Source: an uncultured Lachnospiraceae bacterium (GTDB taxonomy: Bacteria > Bacillota > Clostridia > Lachnospirales > Lachnospiraceae). Taken from it: a DNA stretch of 21,468 nt. Position numbers and translations under genes: made by a program. Shown here piece by piece: positions 7,302 to 15,232 of the stretch; the stretch's first letter is position 1, and every line of letters starts with the position of its first letter. The stretch lies in NCBI GenBank assembly GCA_910586715.1, contig CAJUJG010000022.1, forward strand, positions 31,608-53,075, in the 5' to 3' direction. The notes beneath the pieces are model-generated. The model was not told the DNA's origin. It was given only the letters and a program-made list of their open reading frames with translations, and searched no databases.

Positions 7302-8424
7302 CTATCCCTTCTGTACGGCGCCGCTGCTTCTCCACTTCAAAAATGCATTGATAAAGCCGTCCAAGCCACCGTCCATAACAGCATCCACATTGCCCGACTC
7401 AAAATTGGTCCTGTGATCCTTTACCATTGTGTACGGCTGCATGACATACGAGCGGATTTGGTTTCCCCAGCCGATGTCCTTAATCTCTCCGCGAATATCG
7501 GAGAGCTTTTCGGCATTTGCCTCCTGCTTGAGCAAAAAGAGCTTTGCTTTCAGCATCTGCATTGCCTTGTCCTTATTTTGAAACTGCGAACGCTCATTTT
7601 GGCACTGAACAACAGTTCCCGTCGGAATATGCGTAATGCGGATTGCGGAAGACGTTTTATTAATATGCTGACCGCCCGCACCGCTGCTTCGATACGTATC
7701 AATGCGCAGGTCGTCCTCGTTAATTTCAACGTCCAAATCCTCCTCAATATCCGGCATAACGTCAAGCGATACAAAGGAAGTCTGCCGTTTTCCCTGCGCG
7801 TTAAAAGGAGAAATCCGCACAAGCCTGTGCACTCCCTTTTCCGACTTCAAATATCCGTATGCATTTTCCCCGTTCACCTGAAACGTAATTGATTTGATGC
7901 CCGCCTCATCTCCGTCGAGGAAATCCAGCACATCAATTGAAAAGCCCTTGCGCTCCGCCCACCGCGTATACATACGGTAAAGCATTCCCGCCCAGTCGCA
8001 GCTCTCCGTACCGCCCGCGCCTGCGTTCAGCTTCAAAATCGCATTGCACTTGTCGTATTCTTCCGATAAAAGCGTGCCAATCCGGAGCGCCTCAAACGTT
8101 TCGACAAACCGGTCAAGCTCCTCCCGGATTTCCGGTATCATTTCGGCGTCCTGCGCCTCATATCCCATCTCAATCAGCGTCTCAATATCCTCATACTGTG
8201 TTTTCAGACCGTTGCACTCGTCAACCGTGTCTTTAAGCTGTTTCAGCTCTTTCATCAGCTTGTTGGAGCGGTCGGGATCGTCCCAAAAACCGGGCGCCTC
8301 CATCTCGCGTTCCAACTCTTCTATGCGCTTTTCCTTACCAGCGAGGTCAAAGTGAATCCCTCACTTCCGCTAATGGACTTTCGTACGTCTGTAACTCCTG
8401 TTTCATCTGGTCGAGTTCTACCAT
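7302..8424 (-). CDS. prfB: Peptide chain release factor 2, with +1 programmed frameshift
   Basis: RF2 recognises UGA and UAA stop codons and triggers peptide release on the ribosome. The gene starts at ATG 8424 (RBS AAGGTGG at 8434-8440, 9-nt spacer), reads 25 codons to CTT, meets an in-frame TGA at 8347-8349, and continues in the +1 frame from GAC (8348-8346) to the stop at 7302, for 373 residues in all. With the frameshift counted, the codon-recognition tripeptide SPF falls at 205-207 and the catalytic GGQ at 250-252, the same numbering as E. coli RF2. The UGA makes RF2 control its own synthesis: low RF2 favours frameshifting. Read without the shift, the main frame seems to start only at an internal TTG (8315), which is not a real start. 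It follows secA by 73 nt and precedes the zinc-ribbon gene by 6 nt. Confidence 0.97.
8346..8361 (-). promoter_or_regulatory. RF2 programmed frameshift signal
   Basis: On the - strand the sequence reads AGGGATTCACTTTGAC. It has a Shine-Dalgarno-like AGGGA four nt before the slippery CTT, then in-frame TGA followed by C, the weakest stop context. This matches the classical prfB arrangement (AGGGGG-TAT-CTT-TGA-C in E. coli). Confidence 0.95.
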
Positions 8425-8497
8425 TGCGTATCACCACCTTTTATGCCTTTGCACTGAATTTTAATTCCATTTATTCTGTTAAAATAACGAAATTACG

Positions 8498-11062
8498 CTA
8501 CGAATTTCTGCCGCAGCACATCTTGTACTTCTTGCCGCTTCCGCACGGACACGGATCATTCGGATAAATCCTTGCCTCTTTCTTGACCGGACCTTTTTGG
8601 AGCGTATCGTCCTTGTTGGTGCCCGTCACCTTGGCAACCTCCTCGCGCTCTACCTTCTGCTCTACCTTCACATGCAGCAGCAGACGCACCGTATCCTGTT
8701 TCATGCTCGCAATCATCGCGTCAAACATATCGTAACCGCTCATCTTATACTCTACAAGCGGGTTCTTCTGTCCATATGCCTGCAGTCCGACGCCCTGACG
8801 CAGCTGATCCATATCGTCAAGATGATCCATCCATTTACGGTCAATGACTTTCAGCAAAATCACACGCTCAATCTCACGGATATTTTCCGGCTCAGGAAAC
8901 TCCGCTTCCTTACTCTCATAGAGCTTCACCGCCTCTTCCTTAAGCTGATGCTTCACGCCGTTTTTTGTCTTCTTTGTAATCCGGTCAAGCTTGACAGGCT
9001 GCAACGGAATAATCGGAAGCAACAGTGTGTTCAATTCCTTCAAATCCCACTCTTCCGGATCCAAGTCGTCGTTGATTGCCGTATCGACCGCACTCTCCAC
9101 AATATCCGTAATCATCTTATAGATAAAGTCGCGCATACTCTCGCCGTTTAACACGCGGCGGCGCTCCTCATAAATAATCTCTCTTTGCTCATTCATAACC
9201 TGATCGTATTCCAACAGGTTCTTTCTGATGCCGAAGTTATTGCTCTCAATCTTTTTCTGCGCATTCTCAATCGCACTTGTGAGCATTTTGTGCTCAATCT
9301 CCTGACCTTCAGGAATACCCAGTGTGTTAAACATGCTAATCAGACGCTCCGAACCAAACAAACGCATCAAATCGTCTTCCAGCGAAATATAAAACCGTGA
9401 CATACCGGGATCACCCTGTCGTCCGGAACGACCGCGCAGCTGATTGTCAATACGCCTTGACTCATGACGCTCCGTACCGATAATCATCAGTCCGCCCGCT
9501 GCGCGCGCTTCCTCGTCAAGCTTAATATCCGTACCACGACCTGCCATGTTGGTCGCAATCGTAACCGCACCGTGCTGTCCGGCATCCGCCACGATTTCCG
9601 CCTCAAGCTCATGGAATTTTGCGTTCAAAACCTTGTGCTGAATACCGCGCCGTGTCAGAAGCTTGCTCAGCTCCTCACTCGCGTCAATCGTAATCGTACC
9701 GACAAGTACCGGCTGCCCCGTTGCGTGCGCCGCCTCCACCGCGTCCACAATCGCATGCAGCTTTTCCTTCCTTGTCTTATATACACTGTCCTGACGGTCA
9801 ACTCGCGCAACCGGACGGTTTGTCGGAACCGCCACAACGTCCATTCCGTAAATATCACGGAACTCATGTTCTTCCGTCAGCGCCGTACCGGTCATGCCGC
9901 ATTTCTTGTCAAATTTATTGAAAAAATTCTGAAACGTGATTGTCGCAAGCGTCTTGCTCTCGCGTTTTACCTTCACGTGCTCTTTCGCCTCAATCGCCTG
10001 ATGCAGTCCGTCGGAATAGCGGCGTCCCGGCATAATACGTCCCGTAAACTCGTCGACAATCAACACCTGGTCGTCCTTTACAACGTAGTCCTGATCGCGG
10101 AACATCAGATTATGCGCCCGCAAAGCAAGGATAATATTGTGCTGGATTTCAAGGTTTTCGGGATCGGCGAGGTTTTCAATCTGAAAGAATTTTTCCACCC
10201 TGTCCACACCTGCCGCCGTCAAGTTCACGACTTTATCCTTCTCATTTACGATAAAGTCTCCTGTTTCCTCCTGTTCAACACCCATGACAAAATCCATTTT
10301 TGTCATTTCCGGAACGTCCTCGCCGCGCTTCATCTGTCTTGCAAGAATATCGCAAACCTCATAAAGCTTTGTGGACTTGCTGCTCTGTCCTGATATAATC
10401 AGCGGGGTTCTCGCCTCGTCAATTAAAACAGAGTCTACCTCGTCGATGATTGCATAGTGCAAATCTCTTAAAACAAGCTGCTCCTTATAAATCACCATAT
10501 TGTCACGCAGATAGTCAAAGCCAAGCTCGTTGTTTGTAACATACGTAATGTCGCATCCGTACGCCTCACGCCGCTCCTCCGGCTTCATGTCATTTAAAAC
10601 CACGCCGACTTTCAGACCCAAAAATTCATGCACCTGTCCCATCCACTCAGCATCACGCTTTGCAAGATAGTCGTTTACCGTGACAACATGAACGCCTTTT
10701 CCCTCCAACGCGTTGAGGTATGCCGGAAGAAGCGCGGTCTGTGTCTTACCTTCACCGGTTCTCATTTCGGCAATACGTCCCTGATGCAGAATGATACCGC
10801 CAATCAGCTGTACTCTGTAATGTTCCTGATTAAGCACGCGCTTTGCGCCCTCACGCACGACCGCATATGCCTCCGGTAAAATTTGGTCAAGGCTTGTCCC
10901 TTCCGAAACACGCTTTTTAAATTCCGCGGTCTTTGCCCGCAGCTCATCGTCTGTAAGCCGTCCCATATCCTCACGATAACTCTCAATCTTTTTTACGATC
11001 GGCTCAATTCTTCTAAGCTCGCGGTCACTGTGCGTACCAAATACTTTTTCTATAATACTCAT
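8498..11062 (-). CDS. secA: Preprotein translocase ATPase SecA
   Basis: Motor ATPase that drives unfolded preproteins through SecYEG at the cytoplasmic membrane. From ATG 11062 it is 854 residues, normal for a Firmicute SecA. Walker A MRTGEGKT is at 100-107, DEVD of Walker B at 207-210 followed by SVLIDEARTPLIISG, and the second helicase half contains IATNMAGRGTDIKL and QLRGRSGRQGDPG. The C-terminus ends in a SEC-C zinc motif with Cys838, Cys840, Cys849 and Cys850 (DPCPCGSGKKYKMCCG), which binds SecB or ribosomes in relatives. The frame is open up to 11131, but ATG 11062 has GGAG 5 nt upstream and gives the family N-terminus SIIEKVFGTHSDRELRR. prfB and the zinc-ribbon gene follow. The hpf gene often found before secA in Firmicutes is not here. 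Confidence 0.97.
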   Translation of the reverse strand: MSIIEKVFGTHSDRELRRIEPIVKKIESYREDMGRLTDDELRAKTAEFKKRVSEGTSLDQILPEAYAVVREGAKRVLNQEHYRVQLIGGIILHQGRIAEMRTGEGKTQTALLPAYLNALEGKGVHVVTVNDYLAKRDAEWMGQVHEFLGLKVGVVLNDMKPEERREAYGCDITYVTNNELGFDYLRDNMVIYKEQLVLRDLHYAIIDEVDSVLIDEARTPLIISGQSSKSTKLYEVCDILARQMKRGEDVPEMTKMDFVMGVEQEETGDFIVNEKDKVVNLTAAGVDRVEKFFQIENLADPENLEIQHNIILALRAHNLMFRDQDYVVKDDQVLIVDEFTGRIMPGRRYSDGLHQAIEAKEHVKVKRESKTLATITFQNFFNKFDKKCGMTGTALTEEHEFRDIYGMDVVAVPTNRPVARVDRQDSVYKTRKEKLHAIVDAVEAAHATGQPVLVGTITIDASEELSKLLTRRGIQHKVLNAKFHELEAEIVADAGQHGAVTIATNMAGRGTDIKLDEEARAAGGLMIIGTERHESRRIDNQLRGRSGRQGDPGMSRFYISLEDDLMRLFGSERLISMFNTLGIPEGQEIEHKMLTSAIENAQKKIESNNFGIRKNLLEYDQVMNEQREIIYEERRRVLNGESMRDFIYKMITDIVESAVDTAINDDLDPEEWDLKELNTLLLPIIPLQPVKLDRITKKTKNGVKHQLKEEAVKLYESKEAEFPEPENIREIERVILLKVIDRKWMDHLDDMDQLRQGVGLQAYGQKNPLVEYKMSGYDMFDAMIASMKQDTVRLLLHVKVEQKVEREEVAKVTGTNKDDTLQKGPVKKEARIYPNDPCPCGSGKKYKMCCGRNS

Positions 11063-11109
11063 GTCTGCTCCAATCATTCCTAAATCTATATTCTTACCAA
11101 AAATGAATG

Positions 11110-11203
11110 AAAAATGCCGTTCTTTTGGCATTTTTCCAAAACTTTGTAAAAGTTTTACATTTTAGAAACTCTTAATCTGCGTATTTTGCAGGCTTAGAGT
11201 TTC
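11110..11203 (-). promoter_or_regulatory. Three hairpins in the secA leader
   Basis: If transcription starts near 11220, the secA leader of about 155 nt holds three stems: AGAAACTCT/AGAGTTTCT (11164-11172 with 11195-11203, plus inner CTGC/GCAG); AAAACTTT/AAAGTTTT (11138-11145 with 11149-11156); and AAAAATGCC/GGCATTTTT (11110-11118 with 11127-11135). The last stem has A/T-rich flanks that form a T-run on either strand, so it could act as a terminator or attenuator before secA, or end readthrough from the other direction. Confidence 0.5.
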
Positions 11204-11226
11204 TTAATGTTTTCACACCAATATGT

Positions 11227-11255
11227 ATTGTAACAGATTCAAATTATAAATTCAA
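11227..11255 (-). promoter_or_regulatory. Putative promoter of secA
   Basis: Read on the - strand: -35 TTGAAT (11250-11255) and -10 TACAAT (11227-11232, 5 of 6) with a 17-bp spacer. A TATAAT at 11243-11248 is an alternative -10, but its best -35 (TTGTTA) is 19 bp away. The site lies back to back with a + strand promoter, only 11 bp from its -35 box. Confidence 0.55.
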
Positions 11256-11266
11256 TGAATTTTCGA

Positions 11267-11295
11267 TTAACAAAGCATGAAGTTTGTGCTATACT
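11267..11295 (+). promoter_or_regulatory. Promoter of the structured leader and DUF1902 gene
   Basis: TTAACA (11267-11272, 5 of 6) and TATACT (11290-11295, 5 of 6) are spaced by exactly 17 bp, and TG at 11287-11288 makes an extended -10. Transcription would start near 11302, giving a leader of about 185 nt before the ATG at 11488. A second TATACT at 11443-11448 lacks a well-placed -35. Confidence 0.65.
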
Positions 11296-11300
11296 GTTAC

Positions 11301-11422
11301 TATTCACGGCTTGGGAGCCGCTCATAATAACAATTCGGGGCGATATGCAAATTTTGCTTCGCAAAAATCGCCCACCACGCCTGAGCCATGTTCTCACGGA
11401 ATGCGCAGTAAACGCGCATTCC
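11301..11422 (+). ncRNA. Hairpin-rich leader or dispersed intergenic repeat, unidentified
   Basis: This non-coding stretch contains consecutive stems: CGGCT/AGCCG with a TGGG loop (11307-11311 with 11316-11320); GGGCGAT/ATCGCCC (11338-11344 with 11367-11373) enclosing TTTTGC/GCAAAA with a TTC loop (11352-11366); a weak TGAG/CTCA (11382-11396); and a perfect 9-bp GGAATGCGC/GCGCATTCC with a 7-nt loop (11398-11406 with 11414-11422). There is no T-run after the last stem. It matches no riboswitch class I can name. It may be a structured 5' leader of the DUF1902 gene or a copy of a dispersed repeat. Similar motifs at its edges (TACTATTCAC left; GTGATACTA right, the reverse complement of TAGTATCAC) hint at degenerate terminal inverted repeats. 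Confidence 0.45.
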
Positions 11423-11487
11423 TGACCCGTAAAAAGTGATACTATACTTTCTATATCTGTGAAATTTAGCACCATGAGGAGGATATT

Positions 11488-11706
11488 ATGGACTATGTGA
11501 TTACGTTTACTTGGGACGAAGAAGCCAGTGTATGGATTGCAACAAGCAATGATATTCCCGGTCTTGTATTGGAGTCCGGTTCCTTTGATGCACTGTTAGA
11601 ACGCACCCGTTTTGCCGTACCGGAGCTGCTCGCGTTGAATGCTTCCGAAGCTCAGCCCTTTTCCCTGACCTTTAAGTCAGAACGACATGAAAAGGTGGTT
11701 TTGTAA
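11488..11706 (+). CDS. DUF1902 / HicB-like small protein
   Basis: A 72-residue protein that fits DUF1902, a short beta-alpha-beta-beta-type domain related to HicB antitoxins. Hallmarks are the early TWDEEASVWIATSNDIPGL, then ESGSFDALLERTRFAVPELL with the family's hydrophobic helix pattern, and a Leu-Asn-Ala turn. In toxin-antitoxin pairs HicB-like proteins neutralise HicA, an mRNA interferase. ATG 11488 has a perfect AGGAGG (11477-11482) 5 nt upstream. The stop overlaps a new ATG (TAATG, 11704-11708), the classic layout for a coupled partner, but no partner gene is present because convergent pyrF ends at 11730. The gene is therefore an orphan or the remains of a TA pair. It is preceded by an unusually structured leader. 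Confidence 0.78.
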   Translation: MDYVITFTWDEEASVWIATSNDIPGLVLESGSFDALLERTRFAVPELLALNASEAQPFSLTFKSERHEKVVL

Positions 11707-11729
11707 TGCCTGAACACAAAATCCATTTC

Positions 11730-12659
11730 TTATCTTTTCCCAAACGCCGCATCAATATCCTCCCGCATATCAATCACCGCCTGCCTTGAAGCTTCCGCAA
11801 AATGCTCCGCGCCAAACTTCTGATACTTCTCATTCTGATAAGCCGCGATAATCCCCCGCGAAGAATTGACAATCGCACCCAATCCCTGCGCATCAAAGAA
11901 CTGCACCAAATCTTTTCCGGACGCGCCCTGTGCGCCGTAGCCCGGCACGAGAATAAACGAATGCGGCATCAGTTTACGCAAAACCTTACCCTGTTCAGGA
12001 TAGGTCGCACCCACAACCGCACCGACATAGCTGTAGCCTTCCGTGCCCATCATCTGTTCACCCCACGCCGCTACCTTTTCACCGACGTGCTCGTAAAGCG
12101 GTCTGCCGTCAATCAGTCTGTCCTGAAACTCGCCGCTGCTTGGATTGGACGTCTTTACCAAAAGAAACAGTCCTTTCTTCTCTTCCTTACAGACATCAAT
12201 AAACGGCTGCACGCCATCAATGCCAAAATACGGATTAACCGTCACAAAATCCTCGCCAAAGCCCGCATACACATTCGCCCCGATCTGCACCTTACCCAAA
12301 TGCGCTGTCGCATATGCCGCAGAGGTCGAACCAATATCACCGCGCTTAATATCACCAATGACAATCAGCCCTTTTTCCTTACAATAATTGACCGTTCTTT
12401 GAAACACCGCAAGTCCCGGAATCCCAAACTGCTCATACATCGCAATCTGCGGCTTCACTGCCGGGATCAAGTCGTAAATATTATCAATAATTTCCTTATT
12501 AAAAAGCCAAACTGCTTCTGCCGCCCCCTCAAGCGTCTCGCCCTTTTCTTCAAACGCCGCTTTTTGGATATGCTCCGGTATAAACTTCATCATCGGGTCG
12601 AGCCCCACGACAATCGGCGCACCCGTACTAACAATCAATTTAATCAACTGGTCTATCAT
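11730..12659 (-). CDS. pyrF: Orotidine 5'-phosphate decarboxylase, type 2
   Basis: Catalyses the last step of de novo UMP synthesis, OMP to UMP plus CO2 (EC 4.1.1.23), in the cytoplasm. The 309-residue length and the sequence fit the long type 2 subfamily. The phosphate/substrate strand VGLDPMM is at 18-24, Lys69 in AVKPQ, the catalytic DIKRGDIGST at 103-112 (Asp103, Lys105, Asp108), NPYFGIDG further on, then KTSNPSS and VPGYGAQG near the phosphate loop. ATG 12659 follows AGAGGA with a 7-nt spacer. It lies 51 nt after nrdD on the same strand without an evident terminator, so the two nucleotide-synthesis genes probably share a transcript. The other pyrimidine genes are not in this window. Confidence 0.95.
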   Translation of the reverse strand: MIDQLIKLIVSTGAPIVVGLDPMMKFIPEHIQKAAFEEKGETLEGAAEAVWLFNKEIIDNIYDLIPAVKPQIAMYEQFGIPGLAVFQRTVNYCKEKGLIVIGDIKRGDIGSTSAAYATAHLGKVQIGANVYAGFGEDFVTVNPYFGIDGVQPFIDVCKEEKKGLFLLVKTSNPSSGEFQDRLIDGRPLYEHVGEKVAAWGEQMMGTEGYSYVGAVVGATYPEQGKVLRKLMPHSFILVPGYGAQGASGKDLVQFFDAQGLGAIVNSSRGIIAAYQNEKYQKFGAEHFAEASRQAVIDMREDIDAAFGKR

Positions 12660-12710
12660 CGTCTTTTCCTCTATTCCTCTTTCAGTATCGCATGTTATTT
12701 ATATAGAATC

Positions 12711-15149
12711 CTATATCCGCGTCTGCAAAAACTCCGCATAACGCCTGATATTTGACGCATTTACATACTTCTGCTGTGACTGCCCTGAGACAATGACCAG
12801 CGTCGGCGCCTGCATCACGCCATACTGCACCGCGAGGTCGTAATTGTCCTCCGCATCAACAATTGTATAATCCACGTCCTTCAAATACTCCTTTGCAAGC
12901 CTGCAATTCGGGCAGGTCTTTGTCGTAAACAGCATGGTTTTACTCCGGTCGCTGCGTTTGCCGACGTTCTGTGCACCCGTGCGTCCTGCCGCCACGGTCT
13001 CACGCACAGCTGCCTTTTTCCCCACAGCCTGCAAAGCAACTGCGCTCTTCGCCGCCTTCTCGTGCGCTGCGCAAACCATGTTACCCATCTTGTATTCCGT
13101 ACGGTTTGCATATTCCTGAAGCTTTCCGTCATTCCAGTTCTGCACCGGACGGTAATATCCCGTAATGCGGCTGTAAATCTCCGTAACACTTCCGCATTTC
13201 GGACAGCGTTTCTGTTCCCCACTCAAATAACCGTGTTCCCGGCAAATCGAATACGTAGGAGACATCGTGTAATATGGAAGCCTGTAATTTTCTGCAATTG
13301 TTCTGACAAGCTGCGCCGCCGCTTTCCAATCCGGAAGCTTTTCACCCAAAAAGGCATGAAACACGGTTCCCGATGTATAGAGCGTCTGTAACTCGTCCTG
13401 AACGTCAAGCGCATCAAAAATATCCGTCGTATAATCAACAGGCAGATGCGAAGAATTGGTATAATAAGGCGTATTGCCCTCATATCCCGCCGTGATAATA
13501 TCAGGATACTGTTCCTTATCATGCTTTGCAAGCCGGTACGTCGTGCTCTCCGCAGGCGTCGCCTCAAGATTATACAAGTCCCCGTAAAGCTCCTGATAAT
13601 CGGAAAGCCGCTCCCGCATATGATTCAAGACCTCTTTGGTAAAATCCTGCGTTTCCTTATGCGATAAATCTTTCCCAAGCCACCTGGCATTTAGTCCCGC
13701 CTCATTCATGCCGATTAAACCGATTGTGGAAAAATGATTGTCAAAGCTGCCCAAATATCTCTTTGTATACGGATACAGTCCCTCTTCCAAAAGCTTTGAA
13801 ATCACGCCGCGCTTTACCTTGAGCGAACGTGCGCTGATGTCCATCATGCGGTCAAGACGCCTGTAAAAATCATTCCTATCCTTTGCCAAATACGCAATCC
13901 GCGGCATATTGATTGTGACAACGCCAACGCTTCCCGTGCTTTCGCCCGAGCCAAAGAAACCACCCGTTTTTTTGCGAAGCTCCCGCAAGTCAAGACGCAG
14001 ACGGCAACACATGCTGCGCACATCGGAAGGCTCCATGTCAGAGTTGATATAATTTGAAAAATACGGTGTTCCGTACTTTGCCGTCATTTCAAATAACAGC
14101 CGGTTGTTTTCCGTATCCGACCAGTCAAAATCACGCGTTATTGAATACGTCGGTATCGGATACTGGAACCCTCTGCCATTAGAATCGCCCTCAATCATCG
14201 TCTCAATAAACGCCTTGTTAATCATGTCCATTTCCCGCTTGCAGTCCTTATAGCAGAAATCCATCTCCTCACCGCCAACAATCGCGGGAAGCTGTGCCAA
14301 ATCATTTGGAACCGTCCAGTCCAGCGTGATATTGCTGAAGGGCGCCTGCGTCCCCCAGCGGCTCGGTGTGTTCACCCCATAGATAAACGCCTCAATGCAC
14401 TTTTTCACTTCAGCATAAGAAAGGTTATCCACCTTCACAAACGGCGCAAGATACGTGTCAAAAGAAGAGAACGCCTGTGCGCCTGCCCATTCGTTCTGCA
14501 TAATTCCAAGAAAGTTCACCATTTGGTTGCAAAGCACAGACAGATGCCTTGCCGGTGCGGAAGTAATCTTTCCCGAAATACCGCCTAGTCCCTCCTGAAT
14601 CAACTGCTTGAGCGACCAGCCCGCGCAGTAACCTGTTAACATCGACAAATCGTGAATATGAATATCCGCATTTCTGTGCGCCTGTGCAATCTCCTCGTCA
14701 TAAATCTCCGAAAGCCAGTAATTTGCCGTAACAGCGCCTGAATTCGATAAAATCAAACCCCCTACTGAATACGTCACTGTCGAATTTTCCTTCACGCGCC
14801 AATCCTCGACCTTTACATAGCTGTTTACCACTTCCTTGTAGTCAAGAATGGTCGATTTCATATTGCGCATTTTCTCGCGCTGTTTCCGGTACAGGATAAA
14901 CGCCTTCGCCGTCTGCGTATAACCAGCCTGTTCCAAAACCTTCTCCACGCTGTCCTGAATGTCCTCGACATGAACCATCTGCGCTTTTACCTTATTTTGA
15001 ATGTCCGCAGTCACACGAAGTGTCAGCAAATCCACAATATCCTGATTATACTGTACCTGTGTTGCTTCAAATGCCTTGATAATGGCAGCGCTGATTTTTC
15101 CAAGCCCAAACTCCGTTTCACTGCCATCACGCTTAATCACTTCAAACAT
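12711..15149 (-). CDS. nrdD: Anaerobic ribonucleoside-triphosphate reductase with fused thioredoxin-like domain
   Basis: Class III reductase that converts NTPs to dNTPs without oxygen by a glycyl radical. The 812 residues hold: an N-terminal ATP-cone (1-95, FEVIKRDGSETEF), the allosteric activity switch; the ten-stranded barrel with the thiyl-radical cysteine in MCCRLRLD (380-387); a zinc site near Cys636, Cys649 and Cys652 (CREHGYLSGE...CPKCG); and the glycyl-radical motif RITGY with Gly664. After an Ala/Lys-rich linker (about 693-735) comes an extra domain (738-812) with CPNC at 746-749 and APTLVI, a thioredoxin/glutaredoxin fold. It presumably delivers electrons to the active site, in place of formate or a separate thioredoxin. 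AAGGAG lies 13 nt before ATG 15149, and a promoter and NrdR-like boxes lie upstream. The activase gene nrdG is not adjacent; pyrF follows. Confidence 0.95.
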   Translation of the reverse strand: MFEVIKRDGSETEFGLGKISAAIIKAFEATQVQYNQDIVDLLTLRVTADIQNKVKAQMVHVEDIQDSVEKVLEQAGYTQTAKAFILYRKQREKMRNMKSTILDYKEVVNSYVKVEDWRVKENSTVTYSVGGLILSNSGAVTANYWLSEIYDEEIAQAHRNADIHIHDLSMLTGYCAGWSLKQLIQEGLGGISGKITSAPARHLSVLCNQMVNFLGIMQNEWAGAQAFSSFDTYLAPFVKVDNLSYAEVKKCIEAFIYGVNTPSRWGTQAPFSNITLDWTVPNDLAQLPAIVGGEEMDFCYKDCKREMDMINKAFIETMIEGDSNGRGFQYPIPTYSITRDFDWSDTENNRLLFEMTAKYGTPYFSNYINSDMEPSDVRSMCCRLRLDLRELRKKTGGFFGSGESTGSVGVVTINMPRIAYLAKDRNDFYRRLDRMMDISARSLKVKRGVISKLLEEGLYPYTKRYLGSFDNHFSTIGLIGMNEAGLNARWLGKDLSHKETQDFTKEVLNHMRERLSDYQELYGDLYNLEATPAESTTYRLAKHDKEQYPDIITAGYEGNTPYYTNSSHLPVDYTTDIFDALDVQDELQTLYTSGTVFHAFLGEKLPDWKAAAQLVRTIAENYRLPYYTMSPTYSICREHGYLSGEQKRCPKCGSVTEIYSRITGYYRPVQNWNDGKLQEYANRTEYKMGNMVCAAHEKAAKSAVALQAVGKKAAVRETVAAGRTGAQNVGKRSDRSKTMLFTTKTCPNCRLAKEYLKDVDYTIVDAEDNYDLAVQYGVMQAPTLVIVSGQSQQKYVNASNIRRYAEFLQTRI

Positions 15150-15194
15150 CTACCTCAACCTGCTCCTTCCTATGGCAAACCGCCATATGAATAA

Positions 15195-15223
15195 ATCATA
15201 TCAGATAGCAGATAGCAAGTCAA
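15195..15223 (-). promoter_or_regulatory. Promoter of nrdD
   Basis: On the - strand, TTGACT (15218-15223, 5 of 6) and TATGAT (15195-15200, 5 of 6) are separated by 17 bp. A small inverted repeat ATATGA/TCATAT (15185-15201) overlaps the -10. Two AGATAGC heptamers repeat in tandem within the spacer region. Confidence 0.65.
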
Positions 15224-15232
15224 TCGAACACC

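Noticed and set aside
7302..8315. RF2 as a short gene starting at TTG 8315
   Set aside because: The N-terminal 36 residues are encoded upstream through the +1 frameshift at 8347-8349; motif numbering only matches other RF2 proteins with them included.
8425..8497. A separate promoter for prfB in the secA-prfB gap
   Set aside because: No -35/-10 pair with proper spacing is visible; co-transcription with secA is simpler.
9464..10393. 309-codon open frame on the + strand
   Set aside because: It lies wholly opposite secA, has Arg/His/Asn-rich composition without motifs, and is a shadow of the secA codon pattern.
11063..11131. 23-residue N-terminal extension of SecA
   Set aside because: ATG 11062 has a good RBS and gives the conserved SecA N-terminus; the extension runs into the leader hairpin.
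11239..11475. 78-codon - strand frame across the structured leader
   Set aside because: It runs through the hairpins and the divergent promoters, has no RBS and no domain; the region is better explained as non-coding.
11802..12755. 317-codon open frame on the + strand
   Set aside because: It is antisense to pyrF and the end of nrdD, lacks recognisable domains and is a shadow frame.
15204..15217. Tandem AGATAGC heptamers as a possible CRISPR-like or phase-variable repeat
   Set aside because: There are only two copies of 7 bp, too few to indicate a repeat array.
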